Shown here piece by piece: positions 6,605 through 14,230 of a stretch of DNA of 64,000 nucleotides. This DNA comes from IMCC45349 sp047219225 (GTDB taxonomy: Bacteria; Bacteroidota; Bacteroidia; Flavobacteriales; Flavobacteriaceae), in contig NZ_CP178208.1 in NCBI RefSeq assembly GCF_047219225.1, positions 248,001 to 312,000 of the forward strand, given 5' to 3'. Position numbers and translations under genes: made by a program. Under the pieces are notes generated by a model that was not told where the DNA came from, did no database searches, and was given only the letters and a program-made list of their open reading frames with translations. Within the stretch, counting starts at the first letter, position 1; the number at the start of each line of letters is the position of its first letter.

Positions 6605-7261
6605 TTAATTAGAGCTATAGAAACGCTCTACAATCTTGTCGTAACTATGAATGGTCTTTTTTATCCAGTCTAGTTTCTTTTCATTAATCTCTTCTTGAGT
6701 TAACTTCCAGTCAATATTAGAACTTCGTAGTTTTGATGTGACATCTTGAAGTATAATAGCAGCTGAAACCGAGATATTTAAACTCTCAGTAAAGCCAACC
6801 ATAGGTATTTTTAAAAAACTATCTGCAGCATCTAAAACCTCTTGTGACAAACCTTCGGTTTCGCGTCCAAAAAAGAAGCATGCTTTTTTAGAAATATCAA
6901 ATTCTTGCAAATTACAATCGTTAGTATGTGGCGTCGTTGCTACAATTTGATAACCTTGTTGCTTCATTGACACAATACACTCCTTTGCAGAATGAAACCT
7001 ATTTAAATCCACCCACTTTTGCGCTCCCATGGCAATTTCTCTATCAATACTTTTTACATTTTGCTCTTCAATTATACTAAGCTCTTGAATTCCGAATACA
7101 TCGCAACTACGCATCACAGCACTTGTATTATGCAATTGATATACATCTTCTGTAGCCACAGTAAAATACTTGGTACGTTGTGATAATACTTGATTAAAAC
7201 GTTTTAACCTGTTTTCGGTTAAATAAGTTTCTAAATAATTTAAAAGTTTAATATCTACCAT
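6605..7261 (-). CDS. trmH: tRNA (guanosine-2'-O-)-methyltransferase, TrmH type
   Basis: 218 residues when started at the ATG at 7261 (MVDIKLLNYLETYL); the frame extends two codons to a TTG, which is less likely. SpoU/TrmD-fold (trefoil knot) methyltransferase: motif 1 NTSAVMRSCDVFGIQ, motif 2 FFFGRETEGLSQEVLDAAD, motif 3 IPMVGFTESLNISVSAAIIL. The match in all three motifs and the length fit TrmH, which methylates G18 of tRNAs using S-adenosylmethionine. The gene is divergent from the sirtuin gene with only 34 bp between start codons. Confidence 0.85.
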   Translation of the reverse strand: MVDIKLLNYLETYLTENRLKRFNQVLSQRTKYFTVATEDVYQLHNTSAVMRSCDVFGIQELSIIEEQNVKSIDREIAMGAQKWVDLNRFHSAKECIVSMKQQGYQIVATTPHTNDCNLQEFDISKKACFFFGRETEGLSQEVLDAADSFLKIPMVGFTESLNISVSAAIILQDVTSKLRSSNIDWKLTQEEINEKKLDWIKKTIHSYDKIVERFYSSN

Positions 7262-7295
7262 GCTCAAATATAAATTAAAATAGTAATTTCAACCT

Positions 7296-7967
7296 ATGAA
7301 ACACATAGTAGTATTAACAGGTGCAGGAATAAGTGCCGAAAGTGGTATTAAAACTTTTAGAGATGCCGATGGTTTATGGGAAGGACATGATGTTATGGAA
7401 GTTGCTTCGCCTCAAGGGTTTCAAGCTAATCCAGAGTTAGTTTTAGATTTTTATAATCAAAGACGACGTCAATTATTAGAAGTAGTACCTAATAGCGCTC
7501 ATATAGAATTAGCTCATTTAGAAAAAGACTATAAAGTATCTATAATCACTCAAAATGTTGACGATTTACATGAACGTGCTGGAAGTACAAATGTTATGCA
7601 TTTACATGGTGAATTGCTTAAAGTAAGAAGCACCTATAACGAACAAGACATTCAAGAATGGAAAACCGATTTAGTACTTGGTGATACTTGTTCTAAAGGT
7701 TACCAATTACGTCCACATATAGTTTGGTTTGGAGAAGCTGTACCATTAATTGAAAAAGCTGTAGATATTTGTCAAACTGCAGATATATTACTAATTATTG
7801 GTACTTCAATGCAAGTGTACCCAGCTGCTAGTTTAATGCACTACGTACAACCAGAAACTAAAATTTACTATATAGACCCTAAACCTGCAATAGATGGTAA
7901 TAAACAAGTAACCGTTATTTCAGAACCTGCTACTTCTGGGATGCTTAAACTTAAGAAGTTATTATAA
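7296..7967 (+). CDS. cobB: NAD-dependent sirtuin deacylase, zinc-site reduced
   Basis: 223 residues. The Rossmann motif GAGISAESGIKTFRDADGLW (residues 9-28), TQNVDDLHERAGS and the catalytic-His motif HLHGE identify a Sir2-family deacylase that removes acyl groups from lysines using NAD+. Y53 and R56 (FYNQRR) match the YxxR pair that marks desuccinylase/deacetylase class III sirtuins. After the catalytic HG, the stretch where class members have two CxxC zinc pairs contains only one Cys (GDTCSKG), so the structural zinc site appears to be lost. The last codons directly abut the convergent T9SS protein gene. Confidence 0.85.
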   Translation: MKHIVVLTGAGISAESGIKTFRDADGLWEGHDVMEVASPQGFQANPELVLDFYNQRRRQLLEVVPNSAHIELAHLEKDYKVSIITQNVDDLHERAGSTNVMHLHGELLKVRSTYNEQDIQEWKTDLVLGDTCSKGYQLRPHIVWFGEAVPLIEKAVDICQTADILLIIGTSMQVYPAASLMHYVQPETKIYYIDPKPAIDGNKQVTVISEPATSGMLKLKKLL

Positions 7968-10475
7968 CTATCTTATTAAACTAAAGTGCCCTTTTAGTTC
8001 AATATAAGTACCATCAGAGTTTAAGAGTTTTGCTACATACCAATAATCGGAAGCACTAACATTTTCGCCATTAAAAGTTCCATTCCAACCTTGAGAAGCA
8101 GGAGAAAATTGAGTGATTAATTTCCCAAATCTATCAAATATGTAAATTTTTGAACTATATGCGTTGGCACTCGTCCATCCAACTACATTCCAAGTTTCAT
8201 TAAAAGTATCACCATTTGGTGTAAAATATTTAGGAAACCCAAGCACACCAACATCTATTGAAGTTACACCACAACCATTTTTATCTCTCACATAAATAGT
8301 ATGAATTCCAGCCGAAACCATATTAAAATAGGGCTCGTCTTGATACAAACCATTAACATTATCTAAAGTAAATTCGTATTCTCCAACACCTAAATTAGTA
8401 GTATTTATAGTAATTGAATTGTTATTAGAAAAATTAACAACACTAATATCTTCTTGCGTAATAACAGCTACATCAGATTCTTGAACATTGACTGTTCTTG
8501 GTAATGATTCGCATCCATAATAAGAGGTTGCTACAACAGTATAATTGCCTTCAGAACTTAAATACGCTGATGATAAATTACTTATTATATTACCTCCAGC
8601 GTCCTTCCATTCATATGTATAAACACCATCTGCATTTTGTGTTTCTACAAAAATGGGGTCAGTCTCTAAGCAATAAATAAAAGCACTTTCTACATCAAAC
8701 TCTGGTCTTGGTCTTACAATTAAATTTAAGTGTGGTCCAATTCCAAAACAATCTCCGTTATCTGCACTTTCAACTCTTACATATATAAATTCTGAAAAAG
8801 GCGTTTGATTTATATAACTAGATGCATTCGTAATTTCATTTTGCTCTAACTCTGCATCTTCTAAGGTGTTATAATAATGGACACTTAGATTTTGTCCAGT
8901 TGGAAATTGATTTAAAAACGATTGAGATACTTGTGTTAAGTTAAAACTAGAAAAACCATCGTTTTCATCATCCTGATCACATTGTTCTATAATTTCTACA
9001 AATCCATTTGAAAAAGACGTTGTTGACACTTCTAAATTAATTGTAGCAACTCTAAAACAATCATTTGCGCTTTCCACTCTTGCATAAACTACATTTGATA
9101 CTGCATTGCTAAACGCACTAGCATCTAACATATTAACTTGATTTTGCGCATCAGTCTCTGTTAAGTAATAGGTAAAATCTAATCCAGAAGAATCATTATT
9201 AGTTATTGCATCATTAATTTCGTTCAAATTAAAATTTGTAAACCCATCAGCTAATCCATCTTCATCACAATTTTTGAAAACTACCAAAGTATTTATTGGT
9301 GGCATTGGGTTAATTGTTGCTATAACAGGAATACGCTCTCCTTCTAAGCAACCATTTGCAGATGCTAAAGCAAAATATGTAGTAGTTGTAGTAATAAATG
9401 GTGTGTTAAACGTAGTTCCTGTAGCAATTGGTGTTCCTCCATTTGCTGAATCAAACCATAAAACATCACCAATAGCAGCTGTAGCTTCAAGTGTTACACT
9501 AGCTTCTCCGCAACCTATTCCATCGACTGTACTTAAAATAGATGTAATAGTAATTTTTGTACTTGCAGAAATATCTACAACTGGATCTCCAGGTGTACCT
9601 CCATATTCCACAATAAATCCTTGAGGATGGTAATCGCTATTTGGGTCAGGATCTCCTGTATTAGATAAATCATTCCATGAGCCATCAACTCCAACTCCAG
9701 GCGCAGTAACATGCGCATAGTGTTCACCTCCCAAGTTATTAGGTTCTCCATTATTCCAATTGGCATAATTAGGAGATGTTCCATTTACGCCTCCATTCCA
9801 AAAAATAGTACCTACTTCTGGTCCAGACATCCAGCGCCAAACTCCTTCATTAGCTTGATCACTTCCTCCAATCCAACCAGCTCCTGCTGCTTGTTCTCCA
9901 GATAATTGTGCTTCTTCTTGAGATGTAATAGTAGCCAAGTATCCTTGTAATCCAAAATATGTTAAAGTTTCTGCTTGCGCTAAAGCAGCAGACCATGTTA
10001 TTCCTGGACTTGGAATATATTCGTAATAATGATCTGTAGAAGGCAAGTAATTAGCATCACCAATTGTAAAAGAAAAAAAACGCTCTCCAGAAACTGTTGC
10101 CGAATTACTTTCAAAAACAATACTATTAACAGCTGCTATTAAATCTATATAACTTGCCTGAGTACCACCTAAGCCTGTTAAACTCAACTTTCCTTCATTA
10201 ACACTCCAAGTTGCATTAATATTAGGATGATTTCCAGTTAAAATAAGCATATCCTCTCCTTGAACATATCCTGTAGATATTTGTACATGTAGTGCCTCTA
10301 TTTCTGTATCATCAGGATCAATAATATTAAAGCTAGTTGTAATATTTATTTGACTCAAAGGGCAATATACTTGATCGCCTTCGGCTTCAATATTTGGTGG
10401 TTGATTTTGAGCATGTAAAAAATTTACAAGCAAAAAACATGCAATAGCTAATAAATAGATATATCTATTTGTCAA
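7968..10475 (-). CDS. Large secreted protein with C-type-lectin-like domain and T9SS type B sorting domain
   Basis: 835 residues, started at TTG 10475 because an in-frame stop lies five codons upstream and the following 22 residues form a good signal peptide (YIYLLAIACFLLVNFLHAQ). About residues 145-290 are a C-type-lectin-like domain (GWIGGSD, WRWMSGPE, ANWNNGEPNN, GSWND). The middle has Ig-like segments and two repeats of the type CDEDGLADGFTNFNLNEI / CDQDDENDGFSSFNLTQV. The last 85 residues (FPKYFTPNGDTFNETWNV to KGHFSLIR) are a gliding-motility-type (type B) sorting domain for the type IX secretion system. It should be a cell-surface protein, perhaps binding sugars. Paralogue of 42970-45606 in its C-terminal half. 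Confidence 0.9.
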   Translation of the reverse strand: MTNRYIYLLAIACFLLVNFLHAQNQPPNIEAEGDQVYCPLSQINITTSFNIIDPDDTEIEALHVQISTGYVQGEDMLILTGNHPNINATWSVNEGKLSLTGLGGTQASYIDLIAAVNSIVFESNSATVSGERFFSFTIGDANYLPSTDHYYEYIPSPGITWSAALAQAETLTYFGLQGYLATITSQEEAQLSGEQAAGAGWIGGSDQANEGVWRWMSGPEVGTIFWNGGVNGTSPNYANWNNGEPNNLGGEHYAHVTAPGVGVDGSWNDLSNTGDPDPNSDYHPQGFIVEYGGTPGDPVVDISASTKITITSILSTVDGIGCGEASVTLEATAAIGDVLWFDSANGGTPIATGTTFNTPFITTTTTYFALASANGCLEGERIPVIATINPMPPINTLVVFKNCDEDGLADGFTNFNLNEINDAITNNDSSGLDFTYYLTETDAQNQVNMLDASAFSNAVSNVVYARVESANDCFRVATINLEVSTTSFSNGFVEIIEQCDQDDENDGFSSFNLTQVSQSFLNQFPTGQNLSVHYYNTLEDAELEQNEITNASSYINQTPFSEFIYVRVESADNGDCFGIGPHLNLIVRPRPEFDVESAFIYCLETDPIFVETQNADGVYTYEWKDAGGNIISNLSSAYLSSEGNYTVVATSYYGCESLPRTVNVQESDVAVITQEDISVVNFSNNNSITINTTNLGVGEYEFTLDNVNGLYQDEPYFNMVSAGIHTIYVRDKNGCGVTSIDVGVLGFPKYFTPNGDTFNETWNVVGWTSANAYSSKIYIFDRFGKLITQFSPASQGWNGTFNGENVSASDYWYVAKLLNSDGTYIELKGHFSLIR

Positions 10476-10561
10476 AGGGAGTATTTTTCAATTTCAATTT
10501 ATAAAACTAATAAATACTTAAGACTTAAGAAATGGAAATACTTATTATGTTTTCAAGCCTA

Positions 10562-11956
10562 TTATTTTATTTGCTCTAACAACCAACTAGTAATTTCATT
10601 TAAAGCAATTGGAGCTATAGTTTGTTCAATTGTACTATACTCATCCATTGTTCCAGTTTTACATTCTTGAAAAAAATGATTAAGATTCTCCAACTCTAAA
10701 ATTTTAAAATTTTTATTTCCTCCACTTATTAATGCATTTTTTATTCCTTCTTGATTTAACTTAGCCTCTACTTGAGTATCCTTACTACCATTAAGCGAAA
10801 ATATAGGGATTTTTGTTTTTCTAAATTCATCAGCTGGATTATAATTATAAAAGAATCTCACCCATTTTGTAGTTCTCATGGCTACTAAATCTTTAACAAT
10901 TTTGGTTACCTTTTCATCTGTTCCAACCAATGGTTTTAAAATAGGTACAATCGTTTTATTATAATGTATAGTAAGTTCCTTTTTTACAACACTCAAATCC
11001 TTATGAGAAGCTGCAATACTTATGGCTTCTCTTACAGCTTGCTCATAAGCTTGCTCATCTGGAACTGGAAATGGTCGCATTGTTTTAGATTGAATTAATG
11101 ATATTTCACTCCCAGGAATTCCAGTACCAGCCATAATTACCATAAAAGACACATCATTAGTCCAATTAGCAACCATAGGTGCAATAATACCTCCTTCACT
11201 ATGTCCTATAAGACCAATGTTTTTAACATCGATCTCTTTTCTCGTTTTTAAATACTCTATCGCACTTAAAACATCTGTAGCAAAATCCTTAGTGGTACCA
11301 TCAGCAAAATTACCAGTTGATTTACCAAAACCTCTATCATCATACCTTAATACAGCAATACCTTTTCTTGTTAAGTAATCTGCGAGCACTAAAAATGGTT
11401 TATGATTAGCAAAAGTTTCATCTCGATCTTGTGGACCACTTCCACTAATTAAAACCACTACTGGCCACTTACCTTCTTTCTTAGGAAGTGTTAATGTTCC
11501 AGATAACTTAATATGTTCGTTATTAAACGACACTTCTTCTTCATAATAAGGATAAGGTTTCTTTGGTTCTTGAGCTCTAACAATTCTTTTTGCGATTTCT
11601 ATTTCAGCTCTTCTTAATATTAATGGCAATGCATTAAGCCCTTCCATAAATGTACCCTCAATTTCCTTTTTTTCGCTATTAAATTTTCCTTTAAACTTAA
11701 AACCCAAGTTTGAACCATCAATATCAAGTGAATCATTAGTAAACACTGTTGCTTTTGGTTTAAGCCCTTCAACTCGATTACTTGGAATATCAATTACTGA
11801 CTCTAAACCAGTTTTAGTATTCTTTAATTTAAACACGAAAGTTATTTGTCTGTTTTCACCTAGCTCAATAATACCGTTCCAAACACCACTTATGTCTTGT
11901 GAGTAAGAGATTGTAGTATAAATACTAAAGAGTATGATTGTAAATATTCTTTTCAT
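10562..11956 (-). CDS. Exported alpha/beta hydrolase (S9-like)
   Basis: 464 residues with a signal peptide (MKRIFTIILFSIYTTISYS). Residues 20-120 form an N-terminal beta-rich domain of the kind found before exported Bacteroidota hydrolases. The hydrolase fold follows: VVLISGSGPQDRDE (oxyanion region), nucleophile elbow GHSEGG near residue 252, probable acid in LNGSKDTQ near 388 and His in LENLNHFFQE near 423. The product is probably a periplasmic or extracellular esterase or peptidase; substrate unknown. It is a single-gene unit on the minus strand. Confidence 0.85.
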   Translation of the reverse strand: MKRIFTIILFSIYTTISYSQDISGVWNGIIELGENRQITFVFKLKNTKTGLESVIDIPSNRVEGLKPKATVFTNDSLDIDGSNLGFKFKGKFNSEKKEIEGTFMEGLNALPLILRRAEIEIAKRIVRAQEPKKPYPYYEEEVSFNNEHIKLSGTLTLPKKEGKWPVVVLISGSGPQDRDETFANHKPFLVLADYLTRKGIAVLRYDDRGFGKSTGNFADGTTKDFATDVLSAIEYLKTRKEIDVKNIGLIGHSEGGIIAPMVANWTNDVSFMVIMAGTGIPGSEISLIQSKTMRPFPVPDEQAYEQAVREAISIAASHKDLSVVKKELTIHYNKTIVPILKPLVGTDEKVTKIVKDLVAMRTTKWVRFFYNYNPADEFRKTKIPIFSLNGSKDTQVEAKLNQEGIKNALISGGNKNFKILELENLNHFFQECKTGTMDEYSTIEQTIAPIALNEITSWLLEQIK

Positions 11957-12057
11957 TTTTCAATAATTTTATTTGTTGTTTTTGGACATAAAAAATCCTG
12001 TCCGAAAAAATTCAGATACGATTTTTTAAAATTTTAAAATGTTATTAAATTAGAAAC

Positions 12058-12258
12058 CTAATCCTCATCAGTAAGCGTAAAAAATTCGTTTACTGGCTTA
12101 TTAAATACAGCTGACATCTTTAATGCCAATACTGTTGAAGGCACATATCTATTTGCTTCAATAGAGTTTATGGTTTGTCGAGATACGCCAATGCGTTTCG
12201 CTAAGTCGTCTTGCGTAATGCTTAAAATAGCGCGTTCTACTTTTATGGTATTTTGCAT
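12058..12258 (-). CDS. XRE-family helix-turn-helix regulator
   Basis: 66 residues, nearly all one XRE/Cro-type helix-turn-helix: ITQDDLAKRIGVSRQTINSI then EANRYVPSTVLALKMSAVF. Such minimal regulators bind short operators and often repress their own operon. Its ATG overlaps the stop of the upstream membrane-protein gene (TAATG), so the two are translationally coupled. Its position after a small membrane protein is a common pairing in Bacteroidota. Confidence 0.9.
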   Translation of the reverse strand: MQNTIKVERAILSITQDDLAKRIGVSRQTINSIEANRYVPSTVLALKMSAVFNKPVNEFFTLTDED

Positions 12259-12707
12259 TATCTGTAACGTTTTAAGTTGTGGTAAAATAGCAACTGAATC
12301 ATAAGCATAAATAATAGCACTTGAAAGTCTCCTAAATCTTTAAAGTTTTCGCCTCCATTATTTACAACGTTAGACACACCAAACTCTACATAAGGCATAA
12401 TTAAAGCATATAACACACCTACAATAAAAGCTATGGAGTATGATTGTGCACGAAGTGCATTGGTCATCTCGTCTTCTTCTTTGTCTTTAGACACCGACAT
12501 AATTAACATACCAATTAGCAACGTCTTTTTGAACAATTCTTTTAAGGTTTCGGTATCGCCATCTAAAGCAAATGCACGTACAAACATACCAATTATTGAG
12601 GCTACAACTATGGCTATTCCAATTTTTAAAAAGGTATGTGACAACCTAAAATTTAGCATTTTTTTAAACTGTTTACGTTCGCAATCTATAAATTTTTCTG
12701 AGGTCAT
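12258..12707 (-). CDS. Four-helix membrane protein paired with XRE regulator
   Basis: 149 residues with about four transmembrane helices (near 25-45, 60-78, 90-110, 125-142), e.g. FLKIGIAIVVASIIGMF and SIAFIVGVLYALIMPYV. No catalytic motif was seen. The gene overlaps the XRE gene start, so it is probably controlled by that regulator. Function unknown. Confidence 0.75.
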   Translation of the reverse strand: MTSEKFIDCERKQFKKMLNFRLSHTFLKIGIAIVVASIIGMFVRAFALDGDTETLKELFKKTLLIGMLIMSVSKDKEEDEMTNALRAQSYSIAFIVGVLYALIMPYVEFGVSNVVNNGGENFKDLGDFQVLLFMLMIQLLFYHNLKRYR

Positions 12708-12854
12708 AATGACAAGTATATTTTAATATTAGACAAATTATTTTTACTATATGACAAATATACTTTACATTTTAAGAATCTGCAACTATTTTAACACTTT
12801 CTTAAAATTACGTAGAAATACGTATTGAATTTCTTACTTAAAAAAGCTAACTTC

Positions 12855-12909
12855 GTTTAACACTTTTATATAAACCATTAAAACGTGTTTATATAAATAC
12901 GTTAGCTAC
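12855..12909 (+). repeat. attC-like imperfect palindrome, upstream member
   Basis: GTTTAAC (12855-12861) starts the element; TTATATAAAC (12866-12875) is an exact reverse complement of GTTTATATAA (12887-12896); GTTAGCTAC (12901-12909) ends it, 7 bp before the ATG at 12917. The ends fit the layout of integron attC sites (RYYYAAC ... GTTRRRY) in part: GTTTAAC matches exactly, GTTAGCT in 6 of 7. The terminal GTTAGCTAC is the exact reverse complement of GTAGCTAAC at 13704-13712, on the other side of the gene group. Confidence 0.5.
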
Positions 12910-12916
12910 AAGCAAA

Positions 12917-13228
12917 ATGAACATCCAAACTGAACAAGGAGAATTTGAAGTTATTGATAGTTTTGCAATCAAAAGAAGGAATGAATTCTATATGATTGGT
13001 GAACTTAAAAAAGGAACAATGCAGGTCAATTGGTTTGTGAATGTTACTTTAAATTTAGGACTTTCCTTGTCCTTGAGAATTTCAGAAATAGAAACCGTGG
13101 AATTTTCGGAAGAAAAAAGAGATTATAAATTAATAATCATTTCAGCAGAAGAAGAAATAATAAATATTCTTTTGGGTTTAAAAATAGGAATTGAACTTGT
13201 TAAAATATCAATAGAAGGAAAAGATTAA
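12917..13228 (+). CDS. Small hypothetical protein in the palindrome-flanked cassette
   Basis: 103 residues, no signal peptide or membrane helix. The strand-rich pattern (FEVIDSFAIKRRNEFYMIGE, LSLRISEIETVEFSEE, IGIELVKISIEGKD) suggests a small beta-barrel of the kind used as domain 2 in translation GTPases, but this is a weak impression. The gene starts 7 bp after the attC-like element and is followed 21 bp later by a lipoprotein gene. Function unknown. Single genes like this, flanked by palindromes, are frequent in accessory parts of Bacteroidota genomes. Confidence 0.65.
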   Translation: MNIQTEQGEFEVIDSFAIKRRNEFYMIGELKKGTMQVNWFVNVTLNLGLSLSLRISEIETVEFSEEKRDYKLIIISAEEEIINILLGLKIGIELVKISIEGKD

Positions 13229-13249
13229 TGAAAACTAAAGTTTATATAA

Positions 13250-13698
13250 ATGAAAAAGTTAATATTTCTTTTACTTCTCACTTTAACAAGTTGTTCAATA
13301 AAAACTGAGTTCTTTATTTACAACATAAGTAATGAACTGGTAATAATTGAATATGAATTTATAAAAGAAACTGAATTTGGAGGGTTCGTTTCTAATCCAG
13401 AAATGATGGAATCAGATTGGTTGTCAGAACTGGAAAAAATTGAAAACTCTGAATTGAAAATTGATTTGAATAAAAAAATAATTACTTGTAAATTAAAAGA
13501 AGGTCAAGCCGTAAATTGGGGTGGATAGAAAATTATAATCCACAATCAGAATTCAAAAGACAGGAATTATATAAAAATCTCAAAGAATTAAGAATTATTC
13601 GAAATGGAAAAACTAGAATAATTTCAGAAAGAGAGAATATTGCTGATTTATTTAAACGTGTGAATTCAAGACGATATGAAATAAAAATAACTGAATAA
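13250..13698 (+). pseudogene. Small lipoprotein gene split by a frame change
   Basis: The first part (13250-13528, 92 codons) has a lipoprotein signal MKKLIFLLLLTLTSC (Cys15) and ends ...GQAVNWGG-stop. A second open frame (13516-13698) that begins only with a TTG continues with WIENYNPQSEFKRQELYKNL to a natural end. The two join smoothly if the GGGG run at 13516-13520 had one more G, giving a protein of about 148 residues, close to the length of small exported flavobacterial lipoproteins. So this is either a real frameshift, a homopolymer sequencing error, or less likely programmed frameshifting. The function is unknown. The second part stops 5 bp before the downstream palindrome. Confidence 0.6.
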
Positions 13699-13703
13699 AG
13701 CCA

Positions 13704-13837
13704 GTAGCTAACAATGTATAAACTTTATTGCTGCATTATTTTTCCTTCGGAAAAATACGCAGGCACAAAGTTGTTTAATAATTTGCTTACTTTTAGACTA
13801 ACAAAAACGCAACAAAGCTTATACCAAAACGTTAAAC
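13704..13837 (+). repeat. attC-like imperfect palindrome, downstream member
   Basis: Starts GTAGCTAAC (13704-13712) and ends GTTAAAC (13831-13837, fits GTTRRRY). GTATAAACTTTATTGC (13716-13731) pairs at 14 of 16 positions with GCAACAAAGCTTATAC (13809-13824). Inside is a perfect small hairpin ATTTTTCC-ttc-GGAAAAAT (13738-13756). It begins 5 bp after a stop codon, the position of an attC site in a gene cassette. The right end resembles the upstream element (both have ACGTTA preceded by a TTATA block). Confidence 0.5.
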
Positions 13838-13855
13838 GAACCCTCCATAAAAACC

Positions 13856-14230
13856 TTACTTATACTCCATAATTAAAAACACAGCTGTAGTTTCTCCTAC
13901 ATTTTGTACTTGGTGTTGTGTAATGCTGTCTTTACTAAAGGTATAACCATCTGGTATAGTAACGGTTCTTGTGCCTTTGGCATCTTCAATTTTAAAAGTA
14001 CCTCCAACTAAAGTATAACCTGTATGTGGTTTATGGTAATGTTTTTCGTGTCCAACTCCTGGAGGGAAAGTGCATTTAAGCACACGTAAAGAGGCATTAT
14101 CCTCTACAACTTCGCAAACAGCTTCGTTATTCCAACCAGCTTCTAAAGGGTCTGGTAAATTTGGTGTAGTATCTTTACAAGCAAACACACTTATTACCAA
14201 TAGTATCGTAATATATTTAATTAGCTTCAT
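13856..14230 (-). CDS. Cupin-domain lipoprotein
   Basis: 124 residues. Lipoprotein signal with Cys18 (ISVFACKD), then a single-domain cupin: the first metal motif is seen in HEKHYHKPHTGYTLVGGTFK, the second in ITQHQVQNVGETTAVFLI. Cupins bind a metal through these histidines; small ones act as sensors or sugar/oxalate-type enzymes, and the specific role is unknown. Its start overlaps the end of the glycosyltransferase gene by 14 bp, so the two are translated from one mRNA. Confidence 0.8.
   Translation of the reverse strand: MKLIKYITILLVISVFACKDTTPNLPDPLEAGWNNEAVCEVVEDNASLRVLKCTFPPGVGHEKHYHKPHTGYTLVGGTFKIEDAKGTRTVTIPDGYTFSKDSITQHQVQNVGETTAVFLIMEYK

Noticed and set aside
9274..9784. Open frames on both strands inside the T9SS lectin gene
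   Set aside because: Shadows of a repetitive secreted-protein gene without codon bias or known features.
12058..12707. XRE/membrane-protein pair as a toxin-antitoxin or phage repressor unit
   Set aside because: The membrane protein is too large for a small membrane toxin, and there are no phage genes around. An ordinary autoregulated pair is enough.
12917..13698. Toxin-antitoxin module
   Set aside because: Two or three small genes in a row invite the idea, but one product is a lipoprotein and none has a toxin or antitoxin motif.
13250..13698. Programmed -1 ribosomal frameshift
   Set aside because: No X-XXY-YYZ slippery heptamer and no clear downstream stimulating structure; a slipped homopolymer is simpler.
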